From: Paenibacillus baekrokdamisoli
GTDB taxonomy: Bacteria; Bacillota; Bacilli; Paenibacillales; Paenibacillaceae
Direction of reading: 5' to 3'
Length of the DNA stretch: 64,000 bases
Assembly: GCF_003945345.1 (NCBI RefSeq)
Contig: NZ_AP019308.1
Span: 3,658,001 to 3,722,000, forward strand
The position numbers and the translations under genes were made by a program. Positions 57,201 to 64,000 of the stretch are shown here, in pieces (the stretch's first letter is position 1; each line of letters begins with the position of its first letter). Below the pieces are notes generated by a model, which was given only the letters and a program-made list of their open reading frames with translations, searched no databases and was not told where the DNA came from.

Positions 57201-60017
57201 TGTATTGGAACTGACAACGTAATTCTCCAGCAATGGCCCTCTCTTCACCTGATTGGTTTCTACGAAACTTATGCCTGTTGTCAGCGATTGTTCATCCGCA
57301 AAGTTATAATCGATTACTACTTTCCCATAGGATGGAGTGCTGTAAGGATCGGACATCTCCACGTCATTCGAGCGGATGATGCTCTCGTCTCCACTCCGGT
57401 AATTATAAATCGTCACATGATCCGCTCCGTAGGCGTAAGCCTGAGGCAGAACTTGAAAATCCTGCATGGAGTTAGCGCCTCGTTCCGCATTGACATCGGC
57501 GAACTTGCCCCGGGCAGCAATATAGCTTAAGTAGCGATCATCCAAAATGTCTTCCCATTCTCCGCCGAAACGAATATTTTTCACCATATGCGCTTCCCAC
57601 AGTGACTGCTGTTCATCTAAACCCGGAAATTTCTGATTAGTGAACGTATGTGTAAAGGCATTCTCCACGAGTTGGTTATCCGGATAGGTAATCTGTCCGT
57701 TATCTACAATAATCGCATTGTAGCCATATCCTTCCGCCATCGCATTTGATACAGTCGAAATATAATCCGTCATATTCTTCGCAAGCCATTGCCTCTCCTG
57801 TACAGATATACCGTCGGTTGGATCAAGCAGCACACCATCATTTGCCGCGGCTGCAATGACCTCCGGACCAAAATCTCCTGTACCCTCGGGCGATGCGTTA
57901 AAAGCGAAATATGGCCAATACCACGGCTCATTCTCGGTAAATACGACAACAGGGGGAAGTTCAACACCATCTGCCTTCAAGTCCGCGGTTCTGGCCGCTA
58001 GATAAGCCGTTACGCCTCTGATTTTATCCGCGCGGACTTCGTTGTAATGCTCGTTATTCATCGTAAGCCAAGGCGTATTGCCCCATACGTTCGGCGTTGA
58101 CAGCTTCCAGTTTCCTCTGCCGTCAGTGTTCAACGGATCGTATACAACTTGTTGATAAGGCATATCCCGCCAATAGCCTCCCTGTCCATCTGGACCTATC
58201 GGCGTTCCGTCCCACCAGGAATCAACGCTTAAATGAATGGCCAGTCCAGAATCAGCAGAAAGCTGTGTCAAATAATCCAGACGCCGCTTCATCTCCTTCT
58301 CGCTCCAGTGCATGTAGAGAATGTCGAAGACAACCGCAATATTATACATCTCATAATCAGCATACTTTTGCTTAATTCCGTTCAAGAGCGCTAGGTCAGC
58401 CGCATGGTCATTCCATTTTATATTCGGCTTGAACAATGCAACCGTCATTGGGCGGTAAATATGCTCGTCCGCCAGCAGGCTTTCGAAGTTGCTGTATGCC
58501 CACACCTTCGCGAAATTAACCCTTGTTGGACTGTCGTTACGCAGCGTAAGCGTGAGAGAAGAAGCCCCTCCGATGATCGAAGCGTTCAGATCGATAAAAT
58601 AATGGTTAGGCCCGGCTGACGCTTCGCGATACGTTCGGAAATAAACCTCCTGATCGTTCGCAAGAACGGTATACGCGAAAGCGTCAGGGTTGCGACTATG
58701 AATTTCCTCAATTTCGACGGTCACCGGCTGATTCGGCTTAAGATCGGTCAGCGTGAACGTAATTGCGGATCCTTTGCCTTGCATGTACCTGACTTTGTAC
58801 GAATCCTCGAGCTCGCCCACCTTCGTCCCGATCGTATCTATGCTGCTGTTTCCGGTGAACCTCAGTTGGCTGGCAGTTTCCTGTCCGCTTTGACCGAATG
58901 CCAGGTAAGATACCTTCGAAATCAACGGATCCGGCTTAACCGGAGGATTACCGTTGTCACCGTTGTTTACCGGAGGAATATCCCTCTCAGTGTCTTGCAC
59001 GCGATCAGCGTCAATAACAACATTTTTCGCTTTATTTTCGAGATGCCCGATCCTCGATTCCTTATCCGATTTAATAAGACTATTGCTAGCGGAAGGCATA
59101 ATAAGCATCTGACTGATGTCTGTAGCTGCAAGCGTAAGCTTCGTGCCCGCTGCTGTCATCTTCACAATCCCAAGGTGCGAACTGGTTATCGAAACACCGC
59201 TAACCGGGCTCCCCTGGATGAGCAATCTGCCTTTCACTGTCACATTTTCCAGAACAACCTCCCCTGCTGTCATACCGGGAGCAAGAAGCAAATCTCCATT
59301 AATAACCAAGTCCTTTAAGGTGACTGGCGAGTTTTTCACCACCACATTGCCATTGATGGTTATACCGCTTAATCCGTCGACATCTACAAGCTTATCTACA
59401 ACATTATCCAAAATCTTAATCATTTCGGCTCTTGTAAGGTTCGCTTTAGGAGCAAAACGATGATGATCTCCGCGTCCGGATATGTAGCCATGCTCGAACA
59501 ATGCGTTCACATATGGAACCGCCCAGTCCGATATTTCATTCAGATCTTTAACGTTCATACTGGATGAAGCAGGCTCGAGATCGAAAGCGACAGCGATCAT
59601 TTTCGCCGCTTCCTCCCTTGAAACCGATCGATTGGGTTGGAATTTTCCATCCCCCATCCCGCTAATGATTCCTGCTGTATAAGCTTTTGACAATGCATCT
59701 GCATACCACGCTGCTGCAGGTACATCCTTGAATGGATTTACCGATCCTTGGCTAAAGTTGAATACCCTGCCGAGCATGACGACAAATTCCGCTCTTGTTA
59801 TCTCATTATCCGGTCTCAGACTGCCGTCCGAGTACCCATTAATGATCCCGTAGTCCTTCCATGTTTGAAGCTCCGCTGCGGCCCAATGATCTTCAGTTTT
59901 CTCAGCCAAGCTGGTCGATTTTTCGGCAGCCGAAACTTGAGCTTGAAGCCCTGTACCCATAAAGCCAGTCAATAGGATGGCAGCAATCAATATACAACAG
60001 CTTATTTTCTTCAACAT
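54294..60017 (-). CDS. Giant S-layer-anchored putative glycoside hydrolase
   Basis: About 1907 residues from the ATG at 60017 (GGAGG 7 bases upstream). Signal peptide (~1-30), three SLH domains (~42-88, 97-148, 155-207), a repetitive beta-rich stretch (~215-340), a beta-sandwich (~365-510) and a barrel-like domain (~525-900) with TENEPWYWPYF (Asn696-Glu697-Pro), the acid/base motif of clan GH-A. Later come a helical segment, beta-sandwiches and Big_2-type Ig folds (~1600-1770), then a final jelly-roll. The catalytic part matches no family I can name. It should act at the cell surface on the polysaccharide whose fragments the locus imports. The next gene is 2 bases away. Confidence 0.85.
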   Translation of the reverse strand: MLKKISCCILIAAILLTGFMGTGLQAQVSAAEKSTSLAEKTEDHWAAAELQTWKDYGIINGYSDGSLRPDNEITRAEFVVMLGRVFNFSQGSVNPFKDVPAAAWYADALSKAYTAGIISGMGDGKFQPNRSVSREEAAKMIAVAFDLEPASSSMNVKDLNEISDWAVPYVNALFEHGYISGRGDHHRFAPKANLTRAEMIKILDNVVDKLVDVDGLSGITINGNVVVKNSPVTLKDLVINGDLLLAPGMTAGEVVLENVTVKGRLLIQGSPVSGVSITSSHLGIVKMTAAGTKLTLAATDISQMLIMPSASNSLIKSDKESRIGHLENKAKNVVIDADRVQDTERDIPPVNNGDNGNPPVKPDPLISKVSYLAFGQSGQETASQLRFTGNSSIDTIGTKVGELEDSYKVRYMQGKGSAITFTLTDLKPNQPVTVEIEEIHSRNPDAFAYTVLANDQEVYFRTYREASAGPNHYFIDLNASIIGGASSLTLTLRNDSPTRVNFAKVWAYSNFESLLADEHIYRPMTVALFKPNIKWNDHAADLALLNGIKQKYADYEMYNIAVVFDILYMHWSEKEMKRRLDYLTQLSADSGLAIHLSVDSWWDGTPIGPDGQGGYWRDMPYQQVVYDPLNTDGRGNWKLSTPNVWGNTPWLTMNNEHYNEVRADKIRGVTAYLAARTADLKADGVELPPVVVFTENEPWYWPYFAFNASPEGTGDFGPEVIAAAANDGVLLDPTDGISVQERQWLAKNMTDYISTVSNAMAEGYGYNAIIVDNGQITYPDNQLVENAFTHTFTNQKFPGLDEQQSLWEAHMVKNIRFGGEWEDILDDRYLSYIAARGKFADVNAERGANSMQDFQVLPQAYAYGADHVTIYNYRSGDESIIRSNDVEMSDPYSTPSYGKVVIDYNFADEQSLTTGISFVETNQVKRGPLLENYVVSSNTGDANGGYITFKADNQGVPLTHGLAVELAGRSLNYLCSLCKVEVWAGPELNQLSLVDTLKDMFHTATIDASDYIDPSSSIAYVRIRLYSPNLPSQVFDWVSLSSVKITALLGRASGHTSGLQYTFKQLRERNLWVTYRADIERLLAKYVDQAGQNDMYKEIDELYRSGYYGKAYKRLMEAMSQLLPAKFVVKGSGTLGDYPLSMQIVDTAAKIHTTLYTFGNSFKIGFVADAAATVSLTLTHATSAYYKAVDLGGGIYEISPTQANDAGAIAVTGGKATFALNAPTKPAKTYPSEIEARYYSKSGTATINIQSQDPAISEYVNYIDLKLADQVIILRGPKGTPDQELQQVPIEMLDYGDLLKLTLNQQGEVVSLKAYYGKVSGTITKIQPVTVTGQLQNAFVELRDSANKEYRFEMGQDSQFNSPNAKGTNVFNAPINDWGFKVGDLVTISYSPYAVLGRAKRVLGISEQYDTMLFENFEETGEAWRTRADEVHNILKTRLDSNNQDIVLRPDNIASPGIATWKLESATPFEGAAIQYSGRAIMGTTVEWEMSVTGSEGTWQKVGEIANDADSNSFNQLRDINLDIANLNTNTLYVRVVMTTSNPDTWASINSVKFIVKRTGIRELDTASLTWNNSVVYEGQNVPVVLTAKYDNDDTVNLAGAKIVYAFGTNGILAQTSNGLSAIGAGTTTVKAYLSVQGKVVSTNTITVSVTANTLGHMEMMPADAFVPINGTVTAEVKAYNEQNNELQPSLYKTVYTSSDVSVATVSANGIVTGISYGTANITAVITFHGLSLSKFITVTVAQPVALVDEDFQDIPIGTITAEVIGANEVVNLQNELLFESLPDIGLTGTPNDAGGKQAGYVIYKLDSTDSNGFKKLEMLYSGRTLHIDEDRIAAMRFYVGTDVTAMTKIGELSTSAPGNYDTIRTLDLTEQAKGHKTVYLKIEIESVAYTWGFLNSVKVIDYATGV

Positions 60018-60040
60018 ATCCATGCCTCCACTTCGTTTTT

Positions 60041-60084
60041 CAGTTACGCTGATCATTCCTTCAACGGAATGATCAGCGTAACTG
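60041..60084. other. Strong 19-bp leader hairpin before the SLH gene
   Basis: CAGTTACGCTGATCATTCC and its exact complement flank a six-base loop, 24 bases before the ATG of the giant gene. There is no T run, so it is not a normal terminator; it may stabilise the message or gate translation. Confidence 0.75.
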
Positions 60085-60312
60085 TCGTCCCTTTCACATA
60101 CTTGCTATCAATAATTAAATCCGCCTCCTAGCCGTAATAGATTTTCAGGGGTTCCCTGTCGGGGAAGATCTTGAACGAAAGCGCTTACACATTGCAGTTA
60201 TTGATCGCACGTATAACTCCACTTCTGGCGTATGGCCTTCTGCTGTTCTCCCTCTTGAATATAGATTGGAATGCTTGGACGTAATTCCACTGTTTAGAAT
60301 CCGCACCCATTT
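60053..60312 (-). pseudogene. Internally deleted relic of the histidine-kinase gene
   Basis: 60054-60150 closely matches the 3' end of the kinase gene (60616-60712), and 60178-60312 matches parts of its sensor coding region (62868-63092), with gaps. No usable frame remains. It lies in the leader between promoter C and the giant gene. Confidence 0.8.
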
Positions 60313-60390
60313 AGTGAAAGGATGGGCCTTCTTGACCTTTTCCGCCAATTCCAAGCCGCTCTATAACGGCTTCCTCCCGTTATACCCAAT

Positions 60391-60460
60391 ATCATAAATG
60401 AGGTTGCAAACAGAAAACAACATGGCTGTTTCTAGATTTCATTTGTGTTTTTTGGAGATT
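60391..60460 (-). promoter_or_regulatory. Promoter cassette C (shared operator and promoter)
   Basis: The same 33-bp element (60428-60460) stands before -35 TTGTTT (60415-60420), 17 bases, and -10 TTATGA (60392-60397). It would drive the giant SLH gene and alpha-galactosidase through a leader of about 370 bases. The -10 differs from cassettes A and B. Confidence 0.75.
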
Positions 60461-60483
60461 GCTTTTCCAAGAAAATTGTCCAA

Positions 60484-60531
60484 AACAAGCGCAAAGAAGC
60501 TCAAGAAATCATCAGATTTCTTGAGCCTTCT
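60484..60531 (-). terminator. Terminator of the histidine-kinase unit (cassette C)
   Basis: Stem GCTCAAGAAATC / GATTTCTTGAGC with AGAA/TTCT extension, related to the terminators in cassettes A and B; weak T tail on the minus strand. Confidence 0.75.
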
Positions 60532-60614
60532 CGGCGATTTCGTTCATGTTGGATTACCGCACCCGACTGGCTGGCATTCAGACTCTGCTCAGCTTTTCAG
60601 TTCCGCTTCATGTA

Positions 60615-62681
60615 TCATTCCTTCAACGGAATGAACAGCGTAACTGTCGTCCCTTTCATATACTTGCTCTCTATAATCAAATCCGCCTCTTCACCGTAAT
60701 AGATTTTCAGACGCTGATACACATTGCTCAGTCCGACTCCATGACGGATAGACGAGGATGATGGCGGCGTTTCATCATTGGATCCTTCTCGAAGCTTATG
60801 TTCCAACACCTCCAACTCTGTTTTTCGCATGCCAATTCCATTGTCCGAAATCCGAATCATTAACCTTCCATTCTCTATCTGCGAGGAAATGACAAGCTCG
60901 CCCCCAGAAGCATACTCGGACAAACCATGGTTAATGGCATTTTCAACGATTGGCTGCAGAATAAACTTCAGCACCTTGCAGTGAAGCGTCTCGGAATTGA
61001 TCCGCCACTCCACGGTAAACCGCTCGCGGAAACGAATTTCTTGAATGGTCACATAATAGCGGGTATATTCAATCTCCGTTTCTAAGGACACGCCTTGTTC
61101 AGGTCCTGAACTGATCGAATAACGAAACAAGCTTGCAAGAGAACCGATCATCTTGCTCACCATATTGCCATTATTGCGCTGCGCCTCCATATTGATCGAT
61201 TCCAAAGTATTGTATAGAAAATGCGGATTGATCTGCTGTTGAAGCATACTCATTTCAGCCTGCGTCTTGAGTGCATTCAATTCCTTCTCTCGCAATTTGC
61301 TGCGGAAATCTTCCTCCACGAGCTGATTGATTTTCTCGACCATGCGGTTAAAATGATGGGCAAGCAAACTCACTTCGTCTCTCGTCTTGCCTTTCGAGAC
61401 AAATTCGAAATTGTTTTCGTTTACCCGATCCATCGCATTCTGCAGCAAACCAATCGGACGAACCAGCCAATGGGACAAAATTAACCCAATCAGAAAGCAT
61501 AACAATGCGACCGATGCGACGACCCACAACAACTCTCCGTTCAAGTCATGCAAAGCATCCAGCGGAAACTGAACGGTCATTTTCCAATCGAGCCCCGGAA
61601 TCTTTTCCTCTAAAACAAGCGATTTGCCGGCAGCGTTCGACGTACGGTTTACGGCTTCGCTCATCTTGCTGTGGTCTTCATAGCCGTCGCTCTTGTACAT
61701 GGGATTTCCCTGTTCATCCTCGATTTGAAACGAGAGATCTCCCTGCACCACAACTGATTGGAATGCATCCGGTTTCAGTACCAGCTGCAAATAGCCGACA
61801 ATTTCCCCCTGCCCGTCCTGATTGATATGGTATACCCGCTTAATCAATTGAATCGCGAGATGATTAAAGATATCCGGCGTCGCCGGAAGCCAGGCGATCT
61901 CCGGAACCTCCTCGGATTCATAAGATTGCGGATCTAAATAAAAAAGTGATAGATTGTTGGAAAATAACGTAGAGTACTTTGCGTTGCCGTTCGTATCATA
62001 CAAGACGAAATAGGCGATGTCCTTGGATTCGGGGTAAATCGTTGTCGAAATATTACCTTGAACAGATGAAGCTGCCGAAGAAAAGTTTCCTGTTGACGAA
62101 GATAGATACGCGTTCAACAGGTCGTTCACCGAAAGCGCATTCGCGGCTCCTTCGTACACTTCAGCTTGCTTGGAAACCGTCCAGCTCATCTGCTTGGACA
62201 CGGCCTCTACCGTCCGTTCCCACTCTTGCTTCGCATACTGGTTCTGCATCATAGAGAACAAAACGACCATGCAAAGCAGCGGCGCCAATACCGTCAATAG
62301 GAATAGGACGAACAGCTTCGTCCTGACCGTAGTCGTCGTAAGCAGCTCTCCCGCCGGCTTAGTCCTTGGAAAAGCTTCGAGCGGCAGCAGCCCCCCTTGG
62401 TTGCGAATAAACCTAGTCAGCTTGAGCAGCGGCGACAATACCCCATTGGCAAGTGATAGTGAAAGGATGAGATTGCCAATCAGCAGCAAGCAGAACAGGA
62501 CTCCCATAACCATCATCATATGGCTGAAATCGGCCCCCCAGCCTGTCTTCGTATCCGTCAGTACGAGAACAACGCCGTACGGGGACAATTGTTTAATATA
62601 ATGAATTTGCCCCCCATCCCCCGCTCGTCGTGCCCACGACGTTTTCTCTTCCTGCGAAGGACTTTGACCGGTCAAGTCCAA
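60615..62681 (-). CDS. Sensor histidine kinase (YesM type), main part after an in-frame TAG
   Basis: 688 codons from the TTG just after the stop. It holds the end of a first sensor domain with a membrane helix (MMVMGVLFCLLLIGNLILSL), a second membrane-sensor-membrane unit (VRTKLFVLFLLTVLAPLLCM ... LLWVVASVALLCFLIGLILS), HAMP, the phospho-His motif QQINPHFLYNTLESIN and the HATPase with IVENAINHGLSEY and ISDNGIGM. Kinases of this family phosphorylate YesN-type AraC response regulators. Expression depends on readthrough, reinitiation or an internal start, so activity is doubtful. Confidence 0.88.
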   Translation of the reverse strand: MDLTGQSPSQEEKTSWARRAGDGGQIHYIKQLSPYGVVLVLTDTKTGWGADFSHMMMVMGVLFCLLLIGNLILSLSLANGVLSPLLKLTRFIRNQGGLLPLEAFPRTKPAGELLTTTTVRTKLFVLFLLTVLAPLLCMVVLFSMMQNQYAKQEWERTVEAVSKQMSWTVSKQAEVYEGAANALSVNDLLNAYLSSSTGNFSSAASSVQGNISTTIYPESKDIAYFVLYDTNGNAKYSTLFSNNLSLFYLDPQSYESEEVPEIAWLPATPDIFNHLAIQLIKRVYHINQDGQGEIVGYLQLVLKPDAFQSVVVQGDLSFQIEDEQGNPMYKSDGYEDHSKMSEAVNRTSNAAGKSLVLEEKIPGLDWKMTVQFPLDALHDLNGELLWVVASVALLCFLIGLILSHWLVRPIGLLQNAMDRVNENNFEFVSKGKTRDEVSLLAHHFNRMVEKINQLVEEDFRSKLREKELNALKTQAEMSMLQQQINPHFLYNTLESINMEAQRNNGNMVSKMIGSLASLFRYSISSGPEQGVSLETEIEYTRYYVTIQEIRFRERFTVEWRINSETLHCKVLKFILQPIVENAINHGLSEYASGGELVISSQIENGRLMIRISDNGIGMRKTELEVLEHKLREGSNDETPPSSSSIRHGVGLSNVYQRLKIYYGEEADLIIESKYMKGTTVTLFIPLKE

Positions 62682-63443
62682 CTACAGCGATCCCGTGCCC
62701 CAAGTTCTAATCCCGCTATCCGTATAAATAGACAAATGATATCCTTCAAGTTCGCTCTCATATAGAAGCTGCTGCGGAAAATCGTCGCTCAGAACTAGCA
62801 AGCCAAGCGTATAATCGTTCACGCCGTTGTTAATAATCCATTTTCCTTCCAGCCCACGAGCAAAAGCGCTTACGCGTCGAAGCTGCTGTTCGCTTACATA
62901 ACTCCACTTTTTATGTATGACCTTCTGCAATTCTCCCTCTTGAATATAGATAGGAATACCCGTTCCCTTTACAGCAAGCGCCTCCATGATACCTGATCCG
63001 TTCAAATCATCGATCCAGAGCACCATGCTTAAATCCTGGGCCTCTCCATCGAAAAAATGGACGTAATTCCACTGTTTAGAATCCGCACCCAGAAGGTATA
63101 TGCTTTGAAGAAGATCAGCGTTAATTTGCAGCCGGTTTATTTTCTCGTTCTGCTCCCGCAGCGCCTTCTCCGCCTCTGCCGCCGTACCAAGACTTAGAAA
63201 TCTGGATGAGAAGGAAGTAAACTCCCGTGTTTTCAAATGAACGGCATACGTGTCCACCTGCTTAAACGCCGAGAGCGCGTTGAATTCCAATTGGCTGATC
63301 ATGTAGTTTTTTCTAAAGCTTAAGGACGACTCTCTAACATTGCTCATGTTGGCATATCCATATATGCCGAAAATAATTTGCGCGGACAACAGCAGAAGCA
63401 GCGCGCTGATTACAATCCGATTGCGATGGGTCATGCCGTTCAC
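62682..63443 (-). CDS. N-terminal sensor part of the same histidine kinase, ended by TAG
   Basis: 253 residues: a membrane helix (VISALLLLLSAQIIFGIYGY) and an extracellular Cache-like sensor domain, ending YTDSGIRTWGTGSL and TAG. The reading frame continues directly through the TAG into the kinase part, so this is one ancestral gene of about 942 codons. The GTG start overlaps the AraC gene's stop by four bases (GTGA), a coupled operon. Confidence 0.85.
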   Translation of the reverse strand: MNGMTHRNRIVISALLLLLSAQIIFGIYGYANMSNVRESSLSFRKNYMISQLEFNALSAFKQVDTYAVHLKTREFTSFSSRFLSLGTAAEAEKALREQNEKINRLQINADLLQSIYLLGADSKQWNYVHFFDGEAQDLSMVLWIDDLNGSGIMEALAVKGTGIPIYIQEGELQKVIHKKWSYVSEQQLRRVSAFARGLEGKWIINNGVNDYTLGLLVLSDDFPQQLLYESELEGYHLSIYTDSGIRTWGTGSL

Positions 63444-64000
63444 GCATGATTCGCCTCGCCCTCGATGAAGTTCACCGTTACATGCTTGTTGCGGTATTCC
63501 AAAGGTGTAACTTGGTTATATCTTTTGAAGATGATTGAAAAATGCTGCGCGTTTTGATACCCGACCCGTTCGGAAACTTCATATATTTTAAGGCTGGGAT
63601 CTTTGAGCAGGCGGGTCGCCTCTTCCAATCGGCAAGCCGTCAAATATTGCAAATAATTTTCTCCCGTCACTTCCTTGAACAAATAACTCAAGTACGCACT
63701 ATTAACATGTACACGCTGGGCAATTTGCTTAAGCGAGATTGGTTCCCGGAAATGCACTCGAACATAGCTTTTAGCTGCTTCTACGATTCGCCTGCTTGTC
63801 TCAGAATCGCCCGGCGGTCCAGATTCGGTCCCTACAACCGCTTCCTTGACAGCGGATTCATCCCCTTCCCCTATCGAATCTCCTTCGAATACATAATGAA
63901 CGATTTCTTCATCTCCGTTCGTCCGCCTTTGCGCGATATCCGCTTGTTCACGGGAGATCCAAATATCCGCTAGACGCGAAGCCGACTCGCCCAGCGCAAT
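63440..64000 (-). CDS. AraC-type response regulator (YesN-like), C-terminal part (partial at right edge)
   Basis: The frame is open to base 64000. Visible are a linker and a C-terminal AraC domain (SLKQIAQRVHVNSAYLSYLF, IYEVSERVGYQNAQHFSIIF). A receiver domain would lie outside the window. Coupled to the kinase gene, it is the likely DNA-binding protein for the 33-bp element shared by cassettes A-C (inference). Confidence 0.85.
   Translation of the reverse strand: MALGESASRLADIWISREQADIAQRRTNGDEEIVHYVFEGDSIGEGDESAVKEAVVGTESGPPGDSETSRRIVEAAKSYVRVHFREPISLKQIAQRVHVNSAYLSYLFKEVTGENYLQYLTACRLEEATRLLKDPSLKIYEVSERVGYQNAQHFSIIFKRYNQVTPLEYRNKHVTVNFIEGEANHA

Noticed and set aside
60176..60189. cre-like sequence CGAAAGCGCTTACA in the SLH leader
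   Set aside because: It derives from kinase coding sequence (the same core is in the gene near 62868), so the match is probably inherited by chance, though a roadblock effect cannot be excluded.
60145..60354. 69-codon minus-strand frame before the giant gene
   Set aside because: It lies across the rearranged kinase relic and matches the kinase only in pieces and mixed frames.

Overview
The window reads as chromosomal DNA of a Gram-positive soil or plant-associated Bacillota, most likely Paenibacillus or a close relative (inference). The support is: several carbohydrate (CUT1) ABC transporters with lipobox solute-binding proteins, membrane-sensor AraC regulators and YesM/YesN-type two-component genes, an S-layer-anchored (SLH) giant enzyme, lplJ, lemA/TPM, SPFH/NfeD and an ECF sigma factor, AGGAGG-type ribosome binding sites, and many short strong hairpin terminators. 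No rRNA, tRNA, CRISPR array or phage gene was seen.

Left part (1-37 kb) is a mosaic of small transcription units. It opens with the end of a membrane AraC regulator that converges on an lplBC-like permease pair plus binding protein. A PhyH dioxygenase/AraC divergent pair, an ECF sigma factor without a visible anti-sigma gene, a membrane-anchored hydrolase, an aldo/keto reductase, YhgE/Pip and a GH95 alpha-L-fucosidase with tandem operator-like repeats follow. Next come HAD, winged-helix and Dabb genes, an oxidoreductase/SGNH operon, lipoate ligase, TPM-LemA, and an MFS-PadR operon with palindromic operators in its promoter. A MITE-like hairpin, a Gfo/Idh-isomerase operon with its AraC regulator, a tandem pair of orphan binding proteins with a third relic copy, a DUF347/COG4705 membrane protein and the NfeD-SPFH pair complete this part.

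Right part (37-64 kb) is one continuous minus-strand carbohydrate-utilisation locus. From the right edge it runs: AraC-type regulator (partial), a double-sensor histidine kinase broken by an in-frame TAG, a 1.9 kb-residue SLH protein with a putative unassigned clan-A-like hydrolase domain, a GH36 alpha-galactosidase, a binding protein interrupted by an IS4-type element, two permeases, a headless AraC fragment, a secreted propeller/repeat protein with a C-terminal frameshift, then a second binding protein, two permeases, a type I sulfatase and a GH31 enzyme. Three transcription units in this locus start from nearly identical cassettes (terminator, 33-bp identical element, TTGTTT-N17 promoter), which suggests one local regulon probably controlled by the adjacent sensor/AraC pair. 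GH36, GH31 and a sulfatase together point to a sulfated, alpha-linked (possibly galactose-containing) polysaccharide; this is inference.

The locus shows active decay and remodelling: IS insertion, nonsense codon, frameshift, truncated regulator, and duplicated scraps of neighbouring genes carried along with the promoter cassettes.
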